Below, piece by piece: positions 17,564 through 25,866 of a stretch of DNA of 64,000 nt (the stretch's first letter is position 1; every line of letters begins with the position of its first letter). Below the pieces are notes generated by a model. It ran no database searches and was not told the origin of the DNA. It saw only the letters and a program-made list of their open reading frames with translations. The stretch covers positions 1,401,406-1,465,405 of the forward strand of contig NZ_AP018316.1 in assembly GCF_002368115.1 (NCBI RefSeq), given 5' to 3'. Source of the DNA: Dolichospermum compactum NIES-806 (lineage in GTDB: Bacteria; Cyanobacteriota; Cyanobacteriia; Cyanobacteriales; Nostocaceae). The translations under genes were made by a program, and so were the position numbers.

Positions 17564-18056
17564 TTATATTTTCACACCCATAATTTTTGCTATCTTGTCT
17601 ACTTCTACTAACCCTTCACGTTCTAATTCATAAGCAATAAATGGAGCTTTCCTTTTTAAAGAGTCGAAACTATAATTATCTTCATAGTAAGTTTTTAGCC
17701 ATTCTAATCTTCCTAGAACTTACGCAAGTGTCACACTAAAAATCTGTTGTAGGGTGCGTCAGATATCAACAATCTGTTTATTTGCAAGATTTATGCAGTC
17801 TGACGCACCCTACTAATGTGCCGGTCGCGTAAGTCCTGCTTCCGTCAATACACTTGTCATAATCATTTAATTCCAAGCGATTAATTGTTGATATTACTCT
17901 TTCTTTGAGCGGATATAAAAGTTCAGGATTAGGCTTGATAATAAGAGAAGGAAAATCTAGAATAAAACTATTTACAGGTAATTCAAAAGGGTCGCCTTGG
18001 GTAATTGTCAAAACTAGCTTACCTAGTTTATTGCAAAAAAAATATCCAACAGGCAC
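17564..18056 (-). pseudogene. Unknown gene split by a MITE; intact reading restorable
   Basis: The reverse strand reads from GTG at 18056 (MPVGYFFCNKLGKLV) to KCIDGS, runs into the element at 17714-17838 and soon stops. On the far side, 17708 down to 17564, the same frame resumes as RLEWLKTYYEDNYSFDS and ends in IAKIMGVKI. Removing the element and one copy of the 5-base duplication (17709-17713 and 17839-17843) gives an uninterrupted 120-residue protein. I do not recognise the family. An upstream in-frame stop (TAA) means GTG 18056 is the earliest start, so the N-terminus may already be truncated. Confidence 0.75.
17714..17838. mobile_element. 125-bp MITE with 12-base TIRs and 5-bp target duplication
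   Basis: The ends are tagaacttacgc and, inverted, caggacttacgc (10 of 12 identical). Inside is a long hairpin formed by gtagggtgcgtcag and ctgacgcaccctac. Both flanks carry cttcc, a 5-bp target-site duplication. It has no coding capacity. The internal gtagggtgcgtcag word is shared with the 93-bp tandem repeat at 24.6 kb. It inserted into the small gene annotated at 17564-18056. Confidence 0.85.
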
Positions 18057-18231
18057 AATTTACCAGAACTAACGCAAAAACTCTATAAAACTCTTCTTCC
18101 TTTGCGCTCTTCGCTCCTTCGTGGTTCATTCATTCAATGTCTTATCATCATGAAGACAACACAAGCATATATCTACGCCAAGTTGGTTATTCATTACTTC
18201 ATTATACTTAAACAACTTAGTTTTACCAAAA

Positions 18232-18741
18232 TTACTCAAACCAATCTTCACCTCCTGGTAATTGTGATAAATAATTATCAATCATCTTTGCTAACTCTTT
18301 AGGTTGATATTCATAAGTTAACAACAAAAGATTTTCTGCAAAATCAATTAATTCTTTTCCTTGTAATCTTTGAGAAACCTGACTCGGTTTTAACGTACCG
18401 TCAAAAATCTCGGCACTAGCTGGACGAATTGCCATCTCTACAGCTTCTGCTAAATATTCACCCCATTCATCAGATTTAATATAATAGGATTTTTGATTAT
18501 CTTTAATATTCAATTTGGCAATTTGAATCACAGAATCAGAAATAGAAGCAATCCAAGAATTAGTTAAACGCTGTTCAATTTGATTTTTAATCAGATGAAT
18601 AACCAACCTCACTAAAAAAGCTTCTATTTTTCGCAAAGTTCCCTGTTTGCTCATATCCTCCAAATCATCAAGAATTTCCAAGGCATCATCATAACGCCCT
18701 TCTAATATAGTTTGTCTTAACTCCATTAATTCTTGCGTCAT
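18232..18741 (-). CDS. DUF29 family protein
   Basis: A 169-residue alpha-helical protein related to the cyanobacterial DUF29-type family, function unknown. It starts MTQELMELRQTILEGRYDDALEILDDLEDM and continues with VRLVIHLIKNQIEQRLTNSW. The gene at 31341-31775 has the same architecture and several identical words (LMHLIK / VIHLIK, then NR/LTxSW), so the two are paralogues. The ATG has no strong ribosome site. Family naming is moderate: both genes could belong to a related but separate helical family. Confidence 0.65.
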   Translation of the reverse strand: MTQELMELRQTILEGRYDDALEILDDLEDMSKQGTLRKIEAFLVRLVIHLIKNQIEQRLTNSWIASISDSVIQIAKLNIKDNQKSYYIKSDEWGEYLAEAVEMAIRPASAEIFDGTLKPSQVSQRLQGKELIDFAENLLLLTYEYQPKELAKMIDNYLSQLPGGEDWFE

Positions 18742-18950
18742 AGTTATTTCCTATAATTAGTAATTGGTGATAAAACTCTCATCCTCTGTTCATCCTCAAA
18801 TCCTGATATGACTATACCACGCTACCCTCTCAGACAATTTCCCTCCATCTTGTGTCTATAATTATAACTACTATCCCTCTACCAATTCCCCAACGTGCGT
18901 TAAAATTCTAATATATTCATCACAACTCAGACACGCAACAGCCATCTACC

Positions 18951-21140
18951 ATGCTTCAGTACCCAGACCTAGAAAAATATTTAAAACATCATTTTGGTTA
19001 TGATCAATTTCGCCCTGGACAACGGCAAATTATCGAAGATGCGTTAGAAAATCGTGATTTAATGGTAGTCATGCCCACAGGTGGGGGTAAATCTCTATGC
19101 TTTCAATTACCGGCACTTTTGAAACCCGGTTTAACAGTGGTAGTCTCACCCTTGATAGCTTTAATGCAAGATCAAGTAGAAGCGCTGCGAACTAATAACA
19201 TTTCTGCCACATTTCTCAATAGTAGTCTCAACGCCTATAAAGTTCGCTCCCGTGAAGAAGCGATCATGAATGGTAAAATAAAATTACTTTATGTCGCCCC
19301 AGAACGCCTTGTTAGTGACCGATTTCTCCCCCTTTTAGATGTAGTTAAAGAAAAAGTCGGGATTTCCACCTTTGCTATTGATGAAGCCCATTGTGTCTCT
19401 GAATGGGGGCATGATTTCCGCCCAGAATATCGGCAATTAAGATTACTCCGAAAACGTTATCCTGATGTGCCTACAGTTGCCCTCACAGCTACCGCTACAG
19501 ATAGAGTCCGGGCGGATATTATTGAACAATTAGGATTAAAACAACCAAGTATTCATATTGCTAGTTTTAACCGCCAAAATCTTTATTATGAAGTCCGGGC
19601 TAAAAGTAACCGTGCTTACGCCGAATTATTAGAAATAGTTAGAGAAAATGAAGGTTCGGGAATTATCTATTGTTTAACTCGCAAAAAAGTTGATGAAATA
19701 ACTTTAAAACTCCAAAATGATAAGATTTCTGTTTTGCCTTATCATGCTGGTTTAAGTGATGATGAAAGATCAAAAAATCAAACTCGGTTTATTCGGGATG
19801 ATGTGCGAGTCATGGTGGCTACTGTTGCCTTTGGCATGGGGATTAATAAACCTGATGTGCGGTTTGTAGTGCATTCTGATTTACCCCGAAATTTGGAGAG
19901 TTACTATCAAGAATCAGGACGAGCAGGTAGAGATGATGAACCTTCTAAATGTACATTATTTTTCAATTATGGTGATATTAAAACTATAGAATGGAGTATT
20001 AATCAAAAAACCGATCCTCAAGAACAATTAATAGCTAAACAGCAACTAAGACAGGTAATTGATTATGCAGAAGGGACAGATTGTAGACGCACAATTCAAT
20101 TAAGTTATTTTGGGGAAAGATTTCCCGGCAATTGCGGAAATTGTGATAATTGTCTTTATCCCAAACCTGTTCAAGATTGGACAATTGAAGCCATGAAATT
20201 TTTATCTTGTGTGGCTAGGTGTAAAGAAAGATTTGGAATGCTGCATATTATTGATGTTTTGCGAGGTGGAAAAAATCAGAGAATTATTGTTAATAAACAT
20301 GATCAACTTTCTACCTATGGAATTGGCAAAGATAAAACAGTAGATGAATGGCGAATGTTATGTAGATCCTTATTACATCAAGGATTAATAGAACAAACGG
20401 CTGATGGTTATTCAGTTTTAAAACTAAATGCTTTAAGCTGGGAAGTCATGCGAAAACAACGCACAGTTTCCATTGCTGTTCCTACAGTCAAAAAGATGAC
20501 TTGGGAAGAGGGAAGTGGCAAATCCGCAGATGTGGAAGTTCTCATGCAAAAATTGCGATCGCTTCGTAAACAACTCGCAGACGAACAAGCCGTGCCACCC
20601 TACGTTATCTTCCATGATTCTACCTTAAAATTAATGGCACAAAGCCAACCCAAAACCTTAGATGAATTTGGCAATCTCTCCGGCGTTGGTAGCCATAAAT
20701 TATCTCAGTATGGCGAAAGATTCTTAGCAGAAATTCAAACCTATCGTCAAGAACAAGGTTTACCAGAAAAGACAATTAATCGCGGGAATTATTCATCCTT
20801 TCCTAACTCACCCTCAGATACAGAATTAACAACATTAGAATTATATAACCAGGGATTGAGTATTGAAGAAATCGCCCAAAAACGCAATATCCGCCCCACT
20901 ACAATTATCCGTCATCTCTCAGATTTAATTGAGAAAAAACAATCTTTAGACTTGAGTAAATTAGTCCCCCTAGAACGTCAGAAAAGAATCTGGAACGTCT
21001 TGGAAATTGTGGGTGATATTGCCCTCACACCCATTCGAGAAAATTTAGGTGAGAGCTACAGCTTTGATGAAATTCGTTTAGTTAGAGCAAAATGGCGACG
21101 GGAAAAACAGAAATCTATTAAAGATGATATTGACTTTTAG
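18951..21140 (+). CDS. recQ: ATP-dependent DNA helicase RecQ
   Basis: A 729-residue 3'-5' helicase for recombination and fork repair. Superfamily 2 motifs in order: FRPGQRQIIEDAL (motif 0), VVMPTGGGKSLCFQLPAL (Walker A), FAIDEAHCVSEWGHDFRPEY (DEAH plus aromatic loop), ALTATAT (III), GIIYCLTRKKVDE (IV), VATVAFGMGINKPDVRFV (V) and ESYYQESGRAGRDDEPS (VI). The RQC zinc site follows (CRRTIQLSYFG, then CGNCDNC), a winged helix, and an HRDC domain near residues 525-605. The C-terminal 120 residues add a helix-turn-helix-like element (YNQGLSIEEIAQKRNIRP). Its last bases overlap a convergent small ORF by four. Confidence 0.96.
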   Translation: MLQYPDLEKYLKHHFGYDQFRPGQRQIIEDALENRDLMVVMPTGGGKSLCFQLPALLKPGLTVVVSPLIALMQDQVEALRTNNISATFLNSSLNAYKVRSREEAIMNGKIKLLYVAPERLVSDRFLPLLDVVKEKVGISTFAIDEAHCVSEWGHDFRPEYRQLRLLRKRYPDVPTVALTATATDRVRADIIEQLGLKQPSIHIASFNRQNLYYEVRAKSNRAYAELLEIVRENEGSGIIYCLTRKKVDEITLKLQNDKISVLPYHAGLSDDERSKNQTRFIRDDVRVMVATVAFGMGINKPDVRFVVHSDLPRNLESYYQESGRAGRDDEPSKCTLFFNYGDIKTIEWSINQKTDPQEQLIAKQQLRQVIDYAEGTDCRRTIQLSYFGERFPGNCGNCDNCLYPKPVQDWTIEAMKFLSCVARCKERFGMLHIIDVLRGGKNQRIIVNKHDQLSTYGIGKDKTVDEWRMLCRSLLHQGLIEQTADGYSVLKLNALSWEVMRKQRTVSIAVPTVKKMTWEEGSGKSADVEVLMQKLRSLRKQLADEQAVPPYVIFHDSTLKLMAQSQPKTLDEFGNLSGVGSHKLSQYGERFLAEIQTYRQEQGLPEKTINRGNYSSFPNSPSDTELTTLELYNQGLSIEEIAQKRNIRPTTIIRHLSDLIEKKQSLDLSKLVPLERQKRIWNVLEIVGDIALTPIRENLGESYSFDEIRLVRAKWRREKQKSIKDDIDF

Positions 21141-21235
21141 TTTTTAGCCGATAAAGCCAGAGATAGCAGCTTAGGTAAAACCAAACAAATAGCCGCATTC
21201 AATAGTGTGAAAAACAGACCATCAAATAAAGTCAT
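21137..21235 (-). CDS. 32-residue small membrane peptide
   Basis: The reading MTLFDGLFFTLLNAAICLVL, then PKLLSLALSAKN, forms one hydrophobic span. AAAGGAG lies about ten bases before the ATG, a good ribosome site. It resembles the start of the next small gene at 21473-21709: both share LNA/INAG, CL, LPKLLS. Two related peptides side by side, each with an ATG and Shine-Dalgarno-like sequence, argue that they are real. The last four bases overlap the convergent end of recQ. Function unknown. Confidence 0.55.
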   Translation of the reverse strand: MTLFDGLFFTLLNAAICLVLPKLLSLALSAKN

Positions 21236-21472
21236 AAATAACTCTCCTTTGTAAATATTGGTGATAAACACATCTTCATTTTGCCTGATAAACACTACAT
21301 TTGAGCAACTTTGAATTTTTAAATATCTTTGATATTACATAAGTAAATTAAATAGAAATCCAGTAGGGGCGCAGGGACTACGCCCAAAGCTCAGATACAG
21401 CAGGTTGCGTAGTTAGGAGGTACAAAATCTAAATTGAAACCTATTAACAAAGCCAGTTTACTCCTGACTCCT

Positions 21473-21709
21473 TCAATTAGGAGAACATTGATTACAAAAA
21501 CGCGGACTAAATTTACAAAATTGACTACCAGTTAATGCGTAGGCTGTACAATAGGGGAAACTAGTTATTCCCATTTTGGCAGGTTGGCAATCAGATACAA
21601 TGGAAAGAGGTTGAGATTGTTGAGGTTTACGAACTAAAATTATAGACAGCAGCTTGGGTAAAGCTAAACAAGCCCCAGCATTGATGACGGTGAGCATTAA
21701 TACATCCAT
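21473..21709 (-). CDS. 78-residue small membrane protein with Cys-rich tail
   Basis: The N-terminus, MDVLMLTVINAGACLALPKL, is one membrane span and similar to the 32-residue peptide at 21137. The C-terminal half is hydrophilic and has five cysteines in SDCQPAKMG, FPYCTAYAL and SQFCKFSPRFCNQC, a spacing that could bind metal or form disulfides. ATG at 21709 is chosen over an upstream TTG at 21712. A GGGGAG lies somewhat far (about 16 bases) upstream. No family is recognised. Confidence 0.6.
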   Translation of the reverse strand: MDVLMLTVINAGACLALPKLLSIILVRKPQQSQPLSIVSDCQPAKMGITSFPYCTAYALTGSQFCKFSPRFCNQCSPN

Positions 21710-21931
21710 CAAATCTATAGGGAATTACTCCCCGACGAAATTACATAGGAACAGGTTGGTTAGTCTTAAAATTTATGGAAATGTCATAAGACTCAACCAT
21801 AGTATTTAGTTTATATAAAATTAGTTTAGCATAGATTTTTATAGATGGAATAATAATTCAGTAATTTTTATCAATTAATGTGTAAACTAAATATTAAATA
21901 GCGTTATTGATTGAATTTAACAGTATCATTT

Positions 21932-23896
21932 ATGACGAAAAAACAATCTGCAACTTCTTTCTCCAATAACATTTCTGCACAAGAACGTCTAGCATTAGAG
22001 AGTTCCGTAGATTACACAAATATTGAGTTATTACCGGAAATTTGGACTCTAGCAGCAAAGAAATTTGAGAATATTATTGCTCTACATAATCCCCACTCTA
22101 AACCAGAAGTAAAAATTACCTATGGTCAGTTATGGGATCAAATTCAAAGATTTGCGTCTGGTTTGCAGAAGTTAGGCATCAATACCCACAATAGCGACAC
22201 TCTTCCCTATGGTGAACGGGTTTCCCTGATTGCTGATAATAGTCCTCGCTGGTTTATTGCCGATCAAGGTATTATGACTGCTGGAGCGGTAAATGCAGTC
22301 CGAAGCGCCCAAGCAGACAAAGAAGAATTACTTTATATTATTTCCCATAGTGGTAGTACAGCATTGGTAGTTGAGGATGTCAAAACTCTAAATAAATTAG
22401 AATCAGGTCTCAAAGAATTACCGATTAAACTCGTAGTTCTCCTTTCCGATGAGACACCACCCACAGAACTTAATTTTCAAGTGGTCAACTTTTCCCAATT
22501 ATTAGGCATTGGTAGCAACAACACCTTAGTAGCGACTAAATACAGCGGCGAAACATTAGCAACCCTAATTTATACTTCTGGTACTACGGGAAAACCCAAG
22601 GGTGTGATGCTATCTCACAAAAATTTACTGCACCAAGTTAAAAGTTTAAGAGCAGTAGTACAACCGGAAAAAGGAGATATTGCCCTGAGTATTTTGCCCA
22701 CATGGCATAGTTATGAACGCAGTGGTGAGTATTTTCTACTTTCTCAAGGCTGTACCCAAATTTATACTAATTTGCGGTCTGTCAAAGGGGATTTGAAGAA
22801 ATTTAAACCCAATTACATGATTGCTGTTCCTCGTTTATGGGAATCAATTTATGAAGGAGTGCAAAAGCAATTCCGCGAACAACCAGCCAAAAAACAAAGT
22901 TTGGTCAAATTTTTATTGAACATGAGCCAGAAATATGTGGAAGCACGGCGTATTTCCAAGGGTTTGAGTTTAAATCACATTCACACATCACTTATTGAAC
23001 GTTCCCAGGCCAAAATAGTAGAATTAGCTTTGTTACCACTCCATATACTAGGTGGAAAATTAGTTTATACTAAAGTGCGGGAAGCCACAGGCGGAAAAAT
23101 TAAGCACGTCATTAGTGGTGGTGGGGCGCTACCTACATATATAGATAACTTTTTTGAAATTGCTGGTGTGGAAATTTTACAAGGTTATGGTTTGACAGAA
23201 ACCTCACCAGTAACTAATGCTCGTCGTCCTTGGCGAAATTTACGGGGTTCTTCGGGGCAACCAATTCCGGGTACGGAAGTAAAAATTGTCAACCCTGAGA
23301 CTCGTCAACCTCTACCAGTCGGAGAACGGGGTTTAGTGCTGCTCAAGGGTCCACAAATCATGCAGGGCTATTATCAAAATCCTGAAGCTACAAGCAAAGC
23401 TATAGATGCAGAAGGTTGGTTTGACAGTGGTGATTTGGGGTGGGTGACACCTGAAAATGACCTAGTATTAACAGGTAGAGCAAAAGACACCATTGTTTTA
23501 ACCAATGGGGAAAACATTGAACCTCAGCCTATAGAAGATGCTTGTTTGCGATCGCCCTACATTGACCAAATCATGCTAGTAGGACAAGATCAACGTAGCA
23601 TTGGCGCTATAATTGTTCCTAATCTAGAAGCCTTAGCAGCATGGAACCAATCTCAAAATCATACCGAAAAGATTGATTTAGAGAGTAAAATAGTCCAGGA
23701 TTTGTTTCGTCAAGAATTAAATCGGGAAGTCCAAAACCGTCCCAGCTATCGAGCCGATGATCGTATTGGACCATTCAAACTGATTGAGGAACAATTCTCA
23801 ATTGAAAATGGACTCATGACACAAACTCTCAAAATCCGTCGTCACGTTGTTGTGGAACGATATTGCGATATTATTGACGGGATGTTTGCTAAATAA
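21932..23896 (+). CDS. aas: Long-chain acyl-ACP/acyl-CoA synthetase (AMP-forming)
   Basis: A 654-residue ANL-superfamily enzyme that activates free fatty acids as acyl-adenylates. In cyanobacteria the single such enzyme (Slr1609 type) mainly recycles fatty acids onto ACP. The AMP-binding signature TLIYTSGTTGKPKGVMLSHK, the WHSYER segment, VISGGGALP, LQGYGLTETSPV, the hinge WFDSGDLGW and GRAKDTIVLTNGENIEPQ are in order. ATG 21932 is preferred to TTG 21911. Length fits the long-chain subfamily, including its central extension. Confidence 0.92.
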   Translation: MTKKQSATSFSNNISAQERLALESSVDYTNIELLPEIWTLAAKKFENIIALHNPHSKPEVKITYGQLWDQIQRFASGLQKLGINTHNSDTLPYGERVSLIADNSPRWFIADQGIMTAGAVNAVRSAQADKEELLYIISHSGSTALVVEDVKTLNKLESGLKELPIKLVVLLSDETPPTELNFQVVNFSQLLGIGSNNTLVATKYSGETLATLIYTSGTTGKPKGVMLSHKNLLHQVKSLRAVVQPEKGDIALSILPTWHSYERSGEYFLLSQGCTQIYTNLRSVKGDLKKFKPNYMIAVPRLWESIYEGVQKQFREQPAKKQSLVKFLLNMSQKYVEARRISKGLSLNHIHTSLIERSQAKIVELALLPLHILGGKLVYTKVREATGGKIKHVISGGGALPTYIDNFFEIAGVEILQGYGLTETSPVTNARRPWRNLRGSSGQPIPGTEVKIVNPETRQPLPVGERGLVLLKGPQIMQGYYQNPEATSKAIDAEGWFDSGDLGWVTPENDLVLTGRAKDTIVLTNGENIEPQPIEDACLRSPYIDQIMLVGQDQRSIGAIIVPNLEALAAWNQSQNHTEKIDLESKIVQDLFRQELNREVQNRPSYRADDRIGPFKLIEEQFSIENGLMTQTLKIRRHVVVERYCDIIDGMFAK

Positions 23897-23984
23897 TTTC
23901 CTAATTTCCCAAATCTTGAGCAGGGAACCCCCTACTGACTCCTCTCCACACTACAAACTATTTAAGAGTGAACGTACAAATTTT

Positions 23985-24434
23985 ATGGATGTCTCCAACC
24001 CTCAATTGCTTTTAAAACGCCCCATTAATGTCAAAGCCATAGTTACTAGTCTCTGGAAAGAGGAAGTACAACAGCAACTCCAAGCTCAGATTAATCAAGT
24101 TGACCAACAACTGCAACAACTAGACGTTGAAGGACAAAGAGCAATTAGCGCCATTCAAAAGCAAAGTGTTCAACCACCAGGACCCCAAACACTCCAACAA
24201 ATTGACAATATTCAACTACAAGTCAATCAAAAGAAAAGTGAACTCCTAGAGCAGAAAAACCAAATGCTGCAAAACCTCCAGCAAGTACAATTGTTGGAAT
24301 TAGATCAAGAAGTCAACCAATTTCAAATGGAAAGCTTTTTCCGCATCGAACTGGGTGATAACTTGATTAGTAAAATGCAGGTGGAAGTTGTCCTGCGTGA
24401 TGGCATTGTCGAAGAAATTCGCGGAGATATCTAA
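23985..24434 (+). CDS. YlqD-like coiled-coil protein
   Basis: 149 residues from ATG 23985 (MDVSNPQLLLKRPINVKAIV). The centre (about 25-105) is rich in Gln, Glu and Leu in heptads and should form a coiled coil. The C-terminus FRIELGDNLISKMQVEVVLR and DGIVEEIRGDI is a short beta unit like that of YlqD proteins. The open frame extends upstream into the aas gene, but the region before 23985 is not protein-like. Co-directional with aas, 88 bases after its stop. Function unknown. Confidence 0.75.
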   Translation: MDVSNPQLLLKRPINVKAIVTSLWKEEVQQQLQAQINQVDQQLQQLDVEGQRAISAIQKQSVQPPGPQTLQQIDNIQLQVNQKKSELLEQKNQMLQNLQQVQLLELDQEVNQFQMESFFRIELGDNLISKMQVEVVLRDGIVEEIRGDI

Positions 24435-24441
24435 ACAACTT

Positions 24442-24471
24442 GATCCCTGACTTCTTGGAGAAGTCGGGGAT
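24442..24471 (+). terminator. Hairpin after the ylqD-like gene
   Basis: atccctgacttct / agaagtcggggat form a 13-base stem with one G-T pair and a 3-base loop, seven bases after the stop. The same word family (ccgacttctt) makes the hairpin at 29082. There is no long T-run, so it is a dispersed palindrome likely to act as a transcript end. Confidence 0.6.
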
Positions 24472-24611
24472 ATTTCTTGAAGCAGGGGGAAGCGATCGCT
24501 TATTTGATAAGTCAATGACTATATTGAATCTCTAAAAAATAAATATTACTAATAATAGCTAAAAACCGAAATTTTTGATACACTACCCAATTTATAATCA
24601 ATTGGATAGTT

Positions 24612-24884
24612 TGGCTTATCTCTTGTAGGGTGCGTCAGACCCAATAATTTGGTAAAAAACAGATTTCCTCTATCTGACCCACCCTACTCAATAAGTTATG
24701 TGCATACTTTATCTCTTGTAGGGTGCGTCAGACCCAATAATTTGGTAAAAAACAGATTTCCTCTATCTGACCCACCCTACTCAATAAGTTATGTGCATAC
24801 TTTATTTCTTGTAGGGTGCGTCAGACCCAATAATTTGGTAAAAAACAGATTTCCTCTATCTGACCCACCCTACTCAATAAGTTA
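24612..24884. repeat. Three tandem copies of a 93-bp unit
   Basis: The period is exactly 93 bases: tcttgtaggg recurs at 24621, 24714 and 24807. Copies are nearly identical; one difference seen is atctctt versus atttctt. Each unit holds an imperfect inverted pair, gtagggtgcgtcaga and tctgacccaccctac, so each can fold as a long hairpin. Because 93 is divisible by three, it creates a spurious repetitive reading frame; I do not call it a gene. It occupies the gap upstream of the HpsJ-like operon. Confidence 0.92.
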
Positions 24885-24957
24885 TTCTCAAAGCCGAAAA
24901 CGATGCTACGCTACTACAGAGGTCGTAATTTACTGACTTGATTGTTTGATTCTAAAC

Positions 24958-24986
24958 GTAGGGGTTTAGCACTGCTAAACCCCTAC
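24958..24986. repeat. 29-bp near-perfect palindrome
   Basis: gtaggggtttagca and tgctaaacccctac are perfect 14-base arms around one central base. It lies about 100 bases before the HpsJ-like start, in what would be the promoter region, and could be a dispersed repeat or an operator. Confidence 0.75.
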
Positions 24987-25088
24987 ACATCTAGGTTCTT
25001 TGTCATTTGGCAAAAGTTTAAATCTCACCCATGTTTAGTATATCTCACTCAAGTACATACCGCTATATCGCTATATAGAGTAAACATC

Positions 25089-25865
25089 ATGAACATGAAG
25101 AACATTAGAGAAAGCATTAATTTATTCTTTTTCTCTTTAGTCAGGAATTTTATCAAATTTTTCCGTCGGGTTAAATTAATAGGAATCTCATTTAATAGTA
25201 GTGATCTGACTGGTCTATTACCAATCATCGGTTATGCTCTTGTGATTATGTCATTCATAGACTTTATCTATGTTCTTTCTGAGTTCCAACTCCAAAACTT
25301 TGAAAGTGAACTTAATTCTATTAGAGCATTCACTGAACACAGTTGGATTTTTTTGATTGGTTTGGGGTTTATTTTTACTCGCTATTTTAGCGAAAATCAA
25401 TATGACATCCGCTTTCCAGAAATTATTTTTCAAAAAATTATTCGCTGGATAATCCTATTGATGGGAGTCGCATTTTTCCTCGCAATTCCCCTGGTTTTTG
25501 TAAATACAGGACGTTTATTAAAATCAGTAAATAATCAGATTATCGAACAGCAAAAGAGCAATATTGAACAAATAGCTCAAATAGAAAAGGGTCTGAATTC
25601 TGGAGTTACTACAGCACAACTTAAGCTTATTGGTAAGAATATCAACCTGAGTCCAAAGGAATTAAATTTACCAGATTCTCAGATCAAAGATTCAATTAAA
25701 CGAAACTTACTCATTGCCAAAAGAAGAATTTCCGAAGCGGCAGATCAAGCTAAGCGACAGCAACATAGGAATAGATGGAAAAATAGTTATAGAACAATTA
25801 TTGCTCTCTTTATTCTTTGTTTTACCTTTGTATTTGTTTGGTTCAAAATAGGACAGGCTTTTTAG
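25089..25865 (+). CDS. HpsJ-like membrane protein, cyanoexosortase-associated
   Basis: A 258-residue membrane protein. Hydrophobic spans are near 38-60 (GLLPIIGYALVIMSF), 82-100, 120-142 and at the C-terminus (TIIALFILCFTFVFVWF). Between the third and fourth is a charged, coiled-coil-prone segment (QQKSNIEQIAQIEKG to AADQAKRQQ). This matches HpsJ-like proteins found beside hormogonium polysaccharide or cyanoexosortase genes. The open frame extends 49 codons upstream through a palindrome; ATG 25089 is the sensible start. One base separates it from the exosortase gene, so the two are an operon. Confidence 0.75.
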   Translation: MNMKNIRESINLFFFSLVRNFIKFFRRVKLIGISFNSSDLTGLLPIIGYALVIMSFIDFIYVLSEFQLQNFESELNSIRAFTEHSWIFLIGLGFIFTRYFSENQYDIRFPEIIFQKIIRWIILLMGVAFFLAIPLVFVNTGRLLKSVNNQIIEQQKSNIEQIAQIEKGLNSGVTTAQLKLIGKNINLSPKELNLPDSQIKDSIKRNLLIAKRRISEAADQAKRQQHRNRWKNSYRTIIALFILCFTFVFVWFKIGQAF

Positions 25866-25866
25866 A

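Noticed and set aside
24612..24884. Possible CRISPR array
   Set aside because: Whole 93-bp units repeat without variable spacers; it is a plain tandem repeat.
24649..24936. Open frame with a 31-residue repeated motif
   Set aside because: It is only the translation of the 93-bp tandem repeat; no ribosome site and no protein-like composition.
24942..25088. 49-codon N-terminal extension of the HpsJ-like gene
   Set aside because: It runs through a 29-bp palindrome and is not protein-like; ATG 25089 is the better start.
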